Source: Alcaligenes sp. SORT26 | GTDB taxonomy: Bacteria; Pseudomonadota; Gammaproteobacteria; Burkholderiales; Burkholderiaceae_B | Direction: 5' to 3' | Assembly: GCF_017377875.1 (NCBI RefSeq) | Contig: NZ_CP070975.1 | Location: 1,116,001-1,180,000, forward strand | Length of the DNA: 64,000 nucleotides | Position numbers and translations under genes: made by a program | The notes under the pieces: model-generated | Seen by the model: the letters and a program-made list of their open reading frames with translations, nothing else | The model's database searches: none | Told to the model about the DNA's origin: nothing | Shown: positions 54,275 through 62,628 of the stretch, one piece after another | Layout: every line of letters starts with the position of its first letter | Numbering within the stretch: the first letter of the stretch is position 1

Positions 54275-55530
54275 GATCGGCGGCTCCCTGCATCCATCAG
54301 GCGTGCCTGCCAGAAAGGCAGAAACAAGCTCGGCCGGGTCTCATCGGACTGGGGACTATCAGGCGGTAAAGAGAAAAAAGATTGAGCCGCCGCACGGGTA
54401 TGGACGGTCTGCCCTAAATGACCGTTTGCCTGCAAACTCAGGACTAAATCCGGGCCAGCACGCTGCTCTGGATCAGCCAGAGCATAGCCATCCACCCAGG
54501 CTCTTTGGCTCCAGGGCCGGGCATCACGTCGCGCCCAGGAATGCGCCACGGTATTACCCTGGGCCGACAACAAAGAGCCATTCCCCTGCTCCATAGCCCA
54601 TTTCCAGAAGCTCTGCCCTGAAAAGTCGTCTGGGGCTTCAATGCCTGAAGTCTGTGCGGGGGTCTGCAAGGCCCAGGCCATCGCGTATTCACGGAAGTAG
54701 CAACCTATCCAACGGTTGGATCGCACCATATGCATGGACTGCGTATCGGTGGAATGCCAGCGACCCGTGGTATCAAACTCGGTACGACCAGAGCGGCGTA
54801 AGCGATGACGCCACAAGGGACAGCGCCTGTCGACTCCCGGATAAGAGCGAGCCTCGTAATCTCGCGGGGCCAGAAAACCATACAAAGACACCAGATGTTC
54901 CAGTCCAGGTTGCCACTGCTGTTTCCCGGACTGCAAAAGCAGAAACTGCGGCCAACTATCCTGTTCAATCTGCCAGTTCAGGGCTTGAACCGGCCAGTCT
55001 GGCAAACTGCCCTCCAGAGTCGCTTGAATAATGGCGTGTCGACGTTGCGGCAAGCCCTGCACCAATTGCTGTTGTGCTTGGGCCAGCACCCCATGAATCA
55101 CCTGCTGATGCCCCTGAAAGGCCTGCTCCAATGCCTCTTGATTGTCTCCGGCAGAACGCGCCTGGGTATACGCCAGGCCATGCGCCGAACCAAACATCAT
55201 GGCGACCAGATGAGCGGGAGGGTTGGCTCGACGAGCCTGACCTGACTGTGTCTGGGCAGCCCTGTCCCACGTTGCCAAAGTCAGCAAATGACCCAGCGCC
55301 AGTTGATGCCCGAGCTGCGCCCGATTGATATACGCCAGCAGATTCAGCGTACGGGCCTGCTCGGTTGCCGCCCCATAGGCCGCCGCATCCAGCACCAAAG
55401 ACAAGCGCCCTTGTTGCTCTGCAATCTGGTTCACATGAAAGTAGCCGCCCCAGGCGACAGACAGGAGCGCCAGCGCAATCAGGCCCCAGGCCAACGCAGC
55501 CCCGTCTTGATGATGATCGGGCTGCCTCAT
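54271..55530 (-). CDS. TadG-like pilus assembly protein
   Basis: This 419-residue protein has an N-terminal helix (GAALAWGLIALALLSVAWGG, 20 residues) and the segment LVLDAAAYGAATEQARTLNLL, shown by LDAAAYGAATEQ, which matches the D-x-A-A-x-A-G motif following the TadG helix. There is no visible von Willebrand domain, unlike TadG of Aggregatibacter. The C-terminal 350 residues are Trp-rich. The order after flp and before the TadE-like gene fits a TadG-type minor pilus protein. Confidence 0.68.
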   Translation of the reverse strand: MRQPDHHQDGAALAWGLIALALLSVAWGGYFHVNQIAEQQGRLSLVLDAAAYGAATEQARTLNLLAYINRAQLGHQLALGHLLTLATWDRAAQTQSGQARRANPPAHLVAMMFGSAHGLAYTQARSAGDNQEALEQAFQGHQQVIHGVLAQAQQQLVQGLPQRRHAIIQATLEGSLPDWPVQALNWQIEQDSWPQFLLLQSGKQQWQPGLEHLVSLYGFLAPRDYEARSYPGVDRRCPLWRHRLRRSGRTEFDTTGRWHSTDTQSMHMVRSNRWIGCYFREYAMAWALQTPAQTSGIEAPDDFSGQSFWKWAMEQGNGSLLSAQGNTVAHSWARRDARPWSQRAWVDGYALADPEQRAGPDLVLSLQANGHLGQTVHTRAAAQSFFSLPPDSPQSDETRPSLFLPFWQARLMDAGSRRS

Positions 55531-55784
55531 TGCGCATTGCCCGTAAAAGATTTTAGGCTCTTGGCACTGCCTTGAGCGGCTGCCGCAGAAGCCGCTGATT
55601 GGGCTTGTTGAGTCTGCTCGGAGCCATCCTCGCCCGCCAGTTCCTTGGCCATGGCGGCAGTCTGGTTACGAATCACCTGACCAAAAGACTGGTAAACGGC
55701 GATGGCCGCTACCGCGACCAAAGCCACAATAATCAAATACTCGACCATGCCCTGGCCGCGCTGCCGCCTGATGAACTGTCTCAT
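55527..55784 (-). CDS. flp: Flp-type pilin
   Basis: This 85-residue prepilin has a basic leader (MRQFIRRQRG), the processing-site-like G-QGMVEYLIIVALVAVAAIA with the conserved Glu-Tyr pair of Flp pilins, and VYQSFGQVIRNQ. The C-terminal 35 residues are a low-complexity Gln/Ala/Ser tail, longer than in classical Flp. GGGAGA lies upstream of the ATG. It is the first gene of the tad operon and should be the major pilin. Confidence 0.88.
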   Translation of the reverse strand: MRQFIRRQRGQGMVEYLIIVALVAVAAIAVYQSFGQVIRNQTAAMAKELAGEDGSEQTQQAQSAASAAAAQGSAKSLKSFTGNAQ

Positions 55785-55842
55785 TGGAATCTCCCAAAAG
55801 TCAGTTCATAGTCTGCCCCTTGGCAGCGCGCCAGAATATTCG

Positions 55843-55872
55843 CAAAAACCGAGCCGGATGGGCTTGTCCGGC
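55843..55872 (-). terminator. Rho-independent terminator after YncE-like gene B
   Basis: On the minus strand, GCCGGA, an eight-base loop and TCCGGC (55853-55872) are followed by TCGGTTTTT. It separates module B from the tad operon, so the pilus genes need a promoter in the remaining ~60 bp before flp. Confidence 0.75.
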
Positions 55873-55917
55873 TACGGTCTATGCGACTACTTCATACAAC
55901 ACTTGGCACTGTCAGCG

Positions 55918-57048
55918 TCACAAGGCCTGCAGATCAATACGAGCCACCTGATCAACAGGCTCCGGCTCCCCTTTTTTTGCAAATGGCTGCTTCACACTGA
56001 CATAAAGCTGCTGACCGTCAGGCGTCACGGAAATCGTGTTGGGATGCACAGGCAGCGTAATAGTATGTTTGATGGCATAGCTGCTAGCGTCGATAACACT
56101 CAGCGTTCCACTGCCTCGGCTGGCTACATACACTTCATTGCGAATCGGGTTATAGCGTATCCCCACCGGCATATATCCCGTGGGGATTTTGTGCAAGATG
56201 GCACCCGTTTTCAGGTCAAACACCAAGGTGCCTTCACTGTTATTAAGCTGATTGGCAAACAAGCGTTCACTCTTGCTGTCCAGGACGGTATTGACCAGAA
56301 AACGTCGTCTGATATCGCTAGGCGACAGCTTCTCCGGGATGCGGTTTTCGCCGATCAGTTCCCAACTATTCGTGTCGAACACTGCATAGGCCGCCGTGCC
56401 ACTAGCCAGCAATTTATGATTCGCCGCATCCAGAGTCAAACCTGCCGTGGGCGCTTCAAGGTCGCGCAGAATACGGTTTGTCGAGAAGGTCTTGCCGTCA
56501 ATAACCCAGATAAAACCAAGATCTGTCACACCACTGACGATGACCTGATTAGCAGCTTCATCCACCACGATCTGGCGTGTATGCACCGGCTCGCCCTTGG
56601 CATCTTTGACGCCATGATGCAAGGTTCCCTTGAGCGTACCCGTTGAAGCATCAATAGCTGAAACAGCGCCATCCCGGGTATGACCGGCATAGAGCGTGTT
56701 GGTACGCGCATCCAAGGCCAGCGCAAATGGCTTGAATGGCAGATCAATCTTTTTCTGTACGGCCAGGCTGACTGGATCCAGCTGATAAATCGAGCCGCCT
56801 CCCTTGCTGGTCAACTCCTCCGTACTCGCCACAAACACGGCCTTGGAGGCCGGGCTGTACACCAGCTCGTAAATTCCCGGCGCAACTTCCCGTTGCAGGA
56901 CGGCCTCTGACACCGGAGTAGATACGGCAGCAGTCGCCGCTACTGGCGTGGGTGCCGCATGAGACACACCAGTCAGCAAAAACAAGGGCAGCGCGGCAAC
57001 AAGAATGGAACGCTTGCTGCGCGTTAAATAAGTAAATTTCTTGGACAT
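55918..57048 (-). CDS. YncE-like beta-propeller protein (module B)
   Basis: The ATG at 57048 (376 aa) has AAGG upstream. It is a close paralogue of the protein at 41424-42554; long stretches such as KPFALALD, HGV..AKG and TAGLTLDAANH are shared, and the length is identical. The signal differs: LFLLTGVSHAAP replaces LFLLGC, so the lipoprotein cysteine is missing and this copy should be a soluble periplasmic protein. Seven blades are again likely. It lies 59 bp downstream of receptor B. Confidence 0.85.
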   Translation of the reverse strand: MSKKFTYLTRSKRSILVAALPLFLLTGVSHAAPTPVAATAAVSTPVSEAVLQREVAPGIYELVYSPASKAVFVASTEELTSKGGGSIYQLDPVSLAVQKKIDLPFKPFALALDARTNTLYAGHTRDGAVSAIDASTGTLKGTLHHGVKDAKGEPVHTRQIVVDEAANQVIVSGVTDLGFIWVIDGKTFSTNRILRDLEAPTAGLTLDAANHKLLASGTAAYAVFDTNSWELIGENRIPEKLSPSDIRRRFLVNTVLDSKSERLFANQLNNSEGTLVFDLKTGAILHKIPTGYMPVGIRYNPIRNEVYVASRGSGTLSVIDASSYAIKHTITLPVHPNTISVTPDGQQLYVSVKQPFAKKGEPEPVDQVARIDLQAL

Positions 57049-57107
57049 ACAAACCTTTTTGAAAACACCCCTGGCGGAAACGGCCAGGAAAAATGACAGA
57101 TACAAAC

Positions 57108-59585
57108 TCAGAACCGATGACTGACTGTCAGCAAGACCTGGCGAGGTTTGCCCAGGTAATTGCCGGTGCTGATGCTGGAGCCGATCTTTGAGTAGTACTG
57201 CTTGTTGCTCAGGTTATCGATATTCAACTGCACGGATGTATTGCGGTTGAAGTCGTATCTGGCCAAGAGATCAACAATGGCGTAGCCAGGCTGCTCGATG
57301 CGGAAATTTGATCCCTTGTAGAACACCTTGCTTTGCCAGCGCACGCCGCCACCCAGGGTCAGGCCATCCAGGGCACCGCCCAGTCGGTATGTACTGAAGA
57401 TCTTCACCATGCTTTCCGGGCTGCTTCGTTCGTTGTACATCTCACCCTTTCTGGTACCCGACGCATATTCAGAGCGTGCGTAGGTATAGCCTGCACTGAC
57501 GTTCCAGCGATCGGTCACGGCACCGGCCACCTCAAGTTCCACGCCACGCGTGCGCACTTTCTCTGCCGCCTCGTAGCAATACAGCACAGCAGGATTGCAG
57601 TACGTCACACCAGCTACCTGCGTGGGCAGATTCAACTGCTCCAACTGAAACAGCGCGATCGATGCATTCAGGCGTTTGTCCAGAAACTCGCCCTTCAAAC
57701 CCAGCTCCTGATTCGTACCTTTCACCGGGTCCAGCAAGGAGCCGTTGATGTCGTAATAACTTTGCGGCTTGAAAATGCCGGTATGGCTTGCATAGACCGA
57801 GTAGGTGTCATTCAAGTCGTACACCAGGCCAACATAGGGCACAAACTCGGCATCCGCCGAATAGTCCGTTTTATAGTATTGCGACTTGGACTTGAACCAG
57901 CTCACACGACCACCCAGTATGAGTTTCAATGGGTCCGCGATATCAAAGCGTGCAGAGGCATAGAGTCCCAGTTCTTCCTTGTTCTCATCTACATAGTAGG
58001 GATTCAGACCAAAGGTCGGCTTGGCCTGCGATGTGGGATTCCAGTTCTCCGGATCAAGCGGAATGTTGGCGGCGGAACTGCCATCCACCCGCTCATTTTC
58101 CTTGTTGGCATTGATCCCGATAGAAAAATCATGATCACGCCCGAACAGCGTCAGGGGACCATTTGCATTGACGTTGAACGCGTAATGCTTGTCACGCATA
58201 TCCACGCTTTGAGTAAATTTGCGCAGTGCGCCGCCGGTATACCAGGGGTAGCTCGCAACGTAATCGGACTCGGCCCACGCCGCGCGAGTCAGGGCTTTCA
58301 TGACCCAACCGTTGTCAAACCGATGCCCCAGGTCTGCATACAGCGTTGTCTGACGGCGATCCAGATACTCCCAGTCGCTGCCCAGAAAATCATGAGGCGA
58401 CAAGTCGTAAAACGAGCCATCTGCACGGGTCGGAAATCCTCCCCAGCTATAGCCGTCGTTATGTTGCCGCTGCCGTGACAAACCCAGGCTCAGGGTGGTG
58501 GCGGGCGTAAGGTCCACGTCCACCACGCCATAGAACAGTTGTTCCTTCTGGCGGTTGTAGTCCCGGTAAAGTTTGCCACCTCCGGCCACAATGACCGCAC
58601 GGCCACGCACAGTGCCGGACTCATTGAGCGCATTGGACAGGTCCACCACGCCACGCGCATTCTCCCATGATGAGGCCGTCACGCGGGCCGAATACTGAGG
58701 TGTCGAAGTCGGTCTTTTGCGGATCAGATTCACGGATGCTGACGGGTTGCCAGACCCTTCCAGCAAGCCCGTGGCCCCCCGCACAATCTCCACCCGGTCA
58801 TACATGGCCAAATCATCATCGGCCAGAATATCGCGCGAATAGCTTTGAGTGGACGTCGTGATGCCGTCGTACTGAATATTGGAAATGCTGTGACCACGCG
58901 CCAGATACTCCCAGCGCGAATCGCCATTGCCTTGCACGGCCACAATCCCCGGAGCATCACGCAAGGACTCATCCAGAGCCCGGTAATTCTTGTCCTCGAT
59001 TTTTTGATGCGTAATGACGGTCATCGACTGCGGTGTTTCACGCAGCGAGAGCTCCAGTCCGCTGGCCGATGTCGACGGCCCCATCGCGACATAGGAGCCG
59101 CTCCCTTCTGTGGCCAGGCCCGTATTGGCCGTGACCGTGATCGGAGCCAATTGCGTGGTGTCATCATGACTGGGGCGGGTCAAGGAAACTGTTCTCCCCC
59201 TCCAACTGGCCTGCACTCCTGTTCCCTTCAGCAAACTTTGCATGGCTTGCTGCGGCGTCATGCGCCCACTAACGGGCGCTGCCTGCAAGCCACTGACGGT
59301 ATCGGGCAAATAATAGATTTGGATATCTGCCTGCTGTCCCAACTCCAGCAAAGCCTGATTCAGGGATTGAGCCGGAATGGAGATCGACAGCACAGGCACA
59401 TCCTGCGCGACCACCTGCTCCAAAGGGCTGAACGACAAGGCCAGTGCCAATACGCTGAGCCCTACGCCCTGCACCGGACGTAAGGCAAAAAAAGGCCATC
59501 GTTTATTTGTGTTCTGTGGATACACCGTAGTACTCGTTATAAGGAAAGCGACGCACAAAGCGACAAGCCCTTTGGCCAAAGGCAA
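57108..59585 (-). CDS. TonB-dependent siderophore receptor with signalling domain (module B)
   Basis: This 825-residue receptor has a signal region with an extended N-terminus (cleavage near VVAQDVP, about 61), an STN domain (about 65-118, IPAQSLNQALLELGQQADIQ, 20 residues), a plug (LSLRETPQSMTVITHQKIED, 20 residues; RVEIVRGATGLLEGSGNPSA, 20 residues) and a barrel ending in VLLTVSHRF. It has the same architecture as receptor A but lower overall similarity than the propeller pair, so it probably takes a different ligand. FecR and sigma genes lie upstream. Confidence 0.93.
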   Translation of the reverse strand: MPLAKGLVALCVAFLITSTTVYPQNTNKRWPFFALRPVQGVGLSVLALALSFSPLEQVVAQDVPVLSISIPAQSLNQALLELGQQADIQIYYLPDTVSGLQAAPVSGRMTPQQAMQSLLKGTGVQASWRGRTVSLTRPSHDDTTQLAPITVTANTGLATEGSGSYVAMGPSTSASGLELSLRETPQSMTVITHQKIEDKNYRALDESLRDAPGIVAVQGNGDSRWEYLARGHSISNIQYDGITTSTQSYSRDILADDDLAMYDRVEIVRGATGLLEGSGNPSASVNLIRKRPTSTPQYSARVTASSWENARGVVDLSNALNESGTVRGRAVIVAGGGKLYRDYNRQKEQLFYGVVDVDLTPATTLSLGLSRQRQHNDGYSWGGFPTRADGSFYDLSPHDFLGSDWEYLDRRQTTLYADLGHRFDNGWVMKALTRAAWAESDYVASYPWYTGGALRKFTQSVDMRDKHYAFNVNANGPLTLFGRDHDFSIGINANKENERVDGSSAANIPLDPENWNPTSQAKPTFGLNPYYVDENKEELGLYASARFDIADPLKLILGGRVSWFKSKSQYYKTDYSADAEFVPYVGLVYDLNDTYSVYASHTGIFKPQSYYDINGSLLDPVKGTNQELGLKGEFLDKRLNASIALFQLEQLNLPTQVAGVTYCNPAVLYCYEAAEKVRTRGVELEVAGAVTDRWNVSAGYTYARSEYASGTRKGEMYNERSSPESMVKIFSTYRLGGALDGLTLGGGVRWQSKVFYKGSNFRIEQPGYAIVDLLARYDFNRNTSVQLNIDNLSNKQYYSKIGSSISTGNYLGKPRQVLLTVSHRF

Positions 59586-59645
59586 TCAGAGACGCAAAAC
59601 CGTCCCTTCCCCCATAAGAGTCAATCAGGAGCAAACCCCGTAACG

Positions 59646-59676
59646 ATTCTCGTTCTTAAATTGAAAGAAATTGTAT
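59646..59676 (-). promoter_or_regulatory. Candidate promoter/operator region before receptor B
   Basis: The 110-bp gap between FecR B and receptor B contains TAAATTGAAA at 59657-59666, shared with the region before receptor A, next to a small palindrome AACGATTCTCGTT (59643-59655), which resembles a Fur half-site pair. These could be part of the FecI-type promoter and its iron control. Confidence 0.45.
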
Positions 59677-59695
59677 CTTTCAGGGAGTATGAGGT

Positions 59696-60685
59696 CTAAC
59701 GAGCCGCAATACCCCATCGGCCATCTGGCCCTTGCACAATCACCACGGGTGCCAATGAGGGCAGGACTTCCAGAAAAGCCTGGGGGTCATTCACATTGAA
59801 GACACCTGTCACTCGCAACCCGCGCAAGGATGGGCTATGCAGCACAATGCCTGGCTCCTTGTAGCGATTGAGCTCGGCCACGATATATTCCAGTGGCTCG
59901 GCATCGAAAATGGCTCGACCCTGACGCCAGGCCAAAGCCTGCACCATATTTCGTGACTGCACGGACGCTTGTTGACCGCTGCCCAGGCGCACACCCTGCT
60001 CCCCTGCCAGCTTGTAATGGACGCTGTTCCACCAGGGTCCACTCTCTACGCGCACCGAACCGGATTCAACCGCCACATCAACCGTGTCCATCTCCCGCCG
60101 CACGTTAAAACGAGTGCCCGTCACCCGTATCACAGCCTGACCCGCATCGACATTAAAAGGCCGATCTGGCTCGGAGCGTACCTGGAAGAAAGCCTCCCCT
60201 TTTTCCAGCACGACACGGCGCTCGGACTGATAGAAGGAAACGTGCACCGCGCTGTCGGTATTCAGACTGATCAGCGATCCATCCGGCAAGGTCTGCTCAA
60301 GACGTTCGCCCTTGCGGCTGACATAACGCTGGGCATACTGCTCACTTTCCAGCCAACGCTGCGGCCCCAGAACAGCGACTCCCGCTGCCGCCGCACAGGC
60401 ACTTCCCAAACCTGCGATAAACGCTCTGCGCCCCCATTGCGGTGTCCGAGGGCGAGTGTTCTGTGCCAAGCGTGCCTTGAAAGCGGCATCCGGTGTTACC
60501 TGCGCAATCGACCACATGGCTTCCATGTCTTGATAAGCCTGCGCATGACGCGGATCCTGCTCGCGCCATGTGTTAAGCAGCGTCTGATCCCCCTCCTGCA
60601 TCAAACCACCTCGCACGCGCGCAAACCAGAACGCGGCGGCGTCATGGGGATCATCAGGAATGGGAAGTGAATGGGATAAGCTCAT
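59696..60685 (-). CDS. fecR: FecR family anti-sigma/sigma regulator (module B)
   Basis: This 329-residue protein repeats the module A FecR design: DUF4880 domain (about 12-58, DPHDAAAFWFARVRGG), R86-R87-A-F followed by a helix (about 89-107), a FecR domain (LEQTLPDGSLISLNTDSAVH, 20 residues; VTGTRFNVRR) and a C-terminal part (LRVTGVFNVNDPQAFLEVLP, 20 residues). It should carry the signal from receptor B to the sigma factor encoded upstream. Confidence 0.93.
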   Translation of the reverse strand: MSLSHSLPIPDDPHDAAAFWFARVRGGLMQEGDQTLLNTWREQDPRHAQAYQDMEAMWSIAQVTPDAAFKARLAQNTRPRTPQWGRRAFIAGLGSACAAAAGVAVLGPQRWLESEQYAQRYVSRKGERLEQTLPDGSLISLNTDSAVHVSFYQSERRVVLEKGEAFFQVRSEPDRPFNVDAGQAVIRVTGTRFNVRREMDTVDVAVESGSVRVESGPWWNSVHYKLAGEQGVRLGSGQQASVQSRNMVQALAWRQGRAIFDAEPLEYIVAELNRYKEPGIVLHSPSLRGLRVTGVFNVNDPQAFLEVLPSLAPVVIVQGPDGRWGIAAR

Positions 60686-60766
60686 AGTCGCTACGATAGC
60701 TCGCCGGTTAATCCCTGTACCAATGCGGGTGAAGACAGAAAAGTGCTCATGGCGTGCATCGCTATA

Positions 60767-61270
60767 TTAAGAGGAAAACTGCTGCAACTTAAGCTGCAAA
60801 TGACGCATGCTTCGGGTCAGGTACTTTTCTACCGAACTGACAGACAAACCCAGATGACTGGCAATTTCGGGCACCGTCCAGCCCTCCAGTCTATGGCAAG
60901 AAAATACCTGCTGACAAACAGGTGGCAACTCATCCAGGGCCGCCAGCAAGGCTTCCGAAAGCTGCCCGCAATAGGCCGCCTCCTCGGCGCCCGACACCAC
61001 GGGGTGATCTTGTTCGCTCAGATCCTGCAAGGGAATCGTTAAGGCGGGTTGCTCCCGCTTTTGTCGCTGTATCAGACTGTTGGCCGCACTGCGGTGCAAA
61101 TAGGCCCTGGGATTGCTAATCCGGGCTGCATCTTGCTCCAGCATACCGGCAATGGCATCGTGCGCCACATCTTCCCCGTCAAAGCTGTTTGATGAACGTC
61201 GCGTCCACGTCTTGACCAGCTCGTTGTAATGCACGAGCCAAGTTTTACGTGAGGACGAAAAACGCGACAT
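60767..61270 (-). CDS. fecI: FecI-type ECF sigma factor (module B)
   Basis: This 167-residue sigma begins MSRFSSSRKTWLVHYNELVK (20 residues) at the ATG at 61270, closely like module A. Region 2 has GEDVAHDAIAGMLEQD, and region 4 has LEGWTVPEIASHLGLSVSSV (20 residues). The longer frame to 61318 overlaps a Fur-box-like site and is unlikely. It lies 81 bp upstream of FecR B. Confidence 0.92.
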   Translation of the reverse strand: MSRFSSSRKTWLVHYNELVKTWTRRSSNSFDGEDVAHDAIAGMLEQDAARISNPRAYLHRSAANSLIQRQKREQPALTIPLQDLSEQDHPVVSGAEEAAYCGQLSEALLAALDELPPVCQQVFSCHRLEGWTVPEIASHLGLSVSSVEKYLTRSMRHLQLKLQQFSS

Positions 61271-61304
61271 AAAACAGCATGGGGTAAGTAGATCAGAGGG
61301 ACAT

Positions 61305-61332
61305 GATAATAACAACAATTCTCATTATTGTT
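61305..61332 (-). promoter_or_regulatory. Fur-box-like site before sigma gene B
   Basis: On the minus strand ATAATGAGAATTGTTGTTAT lies about 40 bp upstream of the sigma start. It differs in few positions from the site before sigma gene A, which supports Fur control of both modules. Confidence 0.75.
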
Positions 61333-61395
61333 CTTATGTTTTGATATGGACAGGAAAAAGCCTCGGAGTCATTGCCTCCTTTATCAGGCAAACGA

Positions 61396-61425
61396 ACAAA
61401 AAAAACCCGCCAACAGGCGGGCTTT
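61396..61425 (-). terminator. Rho-independent terminator after YncE-like gene C
   Basis: On the minus strand, CCCGCC, a four-base loop and GGCGGG (61406-61421) are followed by TTTTTTTT. It ends the module C transcript before sigma gene B. Confidence 0.9.
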
Positions 61426-61437
61426 CTTGAAACAAGC

Positions 61438-62592
61438 TCAACGAGGCTCTAACTTGGCCACACTTTCCCTTGCTGTTCTGCTTTCTTCTTTGATGGACAC
61501 GTAGACATTTCCCGAGCCCGCATCCAAGGTCAAGCTATTAGGATGCGGTGCCAAAGGCAGCGTGGCCAAAAGTGCGTAGTCGTTTGCATCCAGCACGCTG
61601 ACGGTGCCGCTATCCCGGTTGGAGACATAGATACGGTCACGACCCTCATCCAGCAAGGGCGCAATGGGAGCTTTACCGGTAGGAACGCTAGCCACTAAAG
61701 CACCATTCGTCGCATCAATCGCGACCATACGATGCCCGGTTCCACGCTTTTCGTAATCCGTCAGCCCTGCCTTTTCCTTACGCAAGACATCCATGCGTTC
61801 CGAGCCCAGATCACTCGCCAATAGACGGCGTCGCTTGTGGTCATACGCCAGGTTCAGCAGTTGATCGGCCTTGACCTCCCACTTGGTTTTAATGGTGAGC
61901 GTCTGCGTATCAATCCCAAACACCTGTCCCTGCAAATTGGACACGTACACCCTGCCCCCTTCCTTATCCAGCGCGATCCCGGCAGCACCCGCTCCCAAAC
62001 CTGGAACCACACGGTCCAGCTTCAGGCTGGCCGTGTCGACCACATACAGCACACTAGCTTGAGCACTCAGGCCGGGGACATACAAGCGTTGCTGCTTCTG
62101 GTCTACAACCAGCTCACGCAGCAAATGCGGGTAGATGGCTTTATCGCCGTCGTAACGAATCGGCTCGGCCAATTGCACCACACCCAGCACCCTATTTTGA
62201 GCCGTATCCACGACTGTCACAGACGCCGTCAGTGCATTGCCCACATAAAGGCGATTGGCGGCATCATCCAGAGCCACGCCAAACCCACCGCGCTCCAGCG
62301 GAATTTCTGCAGCAAGCGACAAATCCACCGGGTTCAGGCGCAAGACTTTGGAGGGCTCATTAGCCGGATCCGCGCCCCCCGCCGAAGCCACAAAAACCGC
62401 CTGCTGGCGCTCCGAAAATGCAAGTTCATACAGACGCGGGGCCACCGTTTTGCGCGCAATCTGAATGGTTTCCTGTGCTTTTTGTTCCTGAGCCAAGGGC
62501 TTGAGCGCCGCACGCCCATCCGCCCCCACCTGCGCGCAAGCGGCCGTCACGCTGACGCAGGCCAGCAATCCATAACGCTGCCATTTATTCAT
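61438..62592 (-). CDS. YncE-like beta-propeller lipoprotein (module C)
   Basis: This 384-residue protein has a lipoprotein-type signal (MNKWQRYGLLACVSVTAACA, 20 residues; lipobox TAAC) and propeller repeats such as LYVGNALTASVTVVDTAQ, IYVSNRDSGTVSVLDANDYA (20 residues) and VYVSIKEES. It is a more distant paralogue of the two other propellers but keeps the same opening RLYELAFSERQQAVFVAS. It follows the third TonB-dependent receptor after 36 bp, so the pairing occurs three times here. Confidence 0.83.
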   Translation of the reverse strand: MNKWQRYGLLACVSVTAACAQVGADGRAALKPLAQEQKAQETIQIARKTVAPRLYELAFSERQQAVFVASAGGADPANEPSKVLRLNPVDLSLAAEIPLERGGFGVALDDAANRLYVGNALTASVTVVDTAQNRVLGVVQLAEPIRYDGDKAIYPHLLRELVVDQKQQRLYVPGLSAQASVLYVVDTASLKLDRVVPGLGAGAAGIALDKEGGRVYVSNLQGQVFGIDTQTLTIKTKWEVKADQLLNLAYDHKRRRLLASDLGSERMDVLRKEKAGLTDYEKRGTGHRMVAIDATNGALVASVPTGKAPIAPLLDEGRDRIYVSNRDSGTVSVLDANDYALLATLPLAPHPNSLTLDAGSGNVYVSIKEESRTARESVAKLEPR

Positions 62593-62628
62593 AGTCCACC
62601 TCTTGTTTTTGAATGAAATTTGTCTGAC

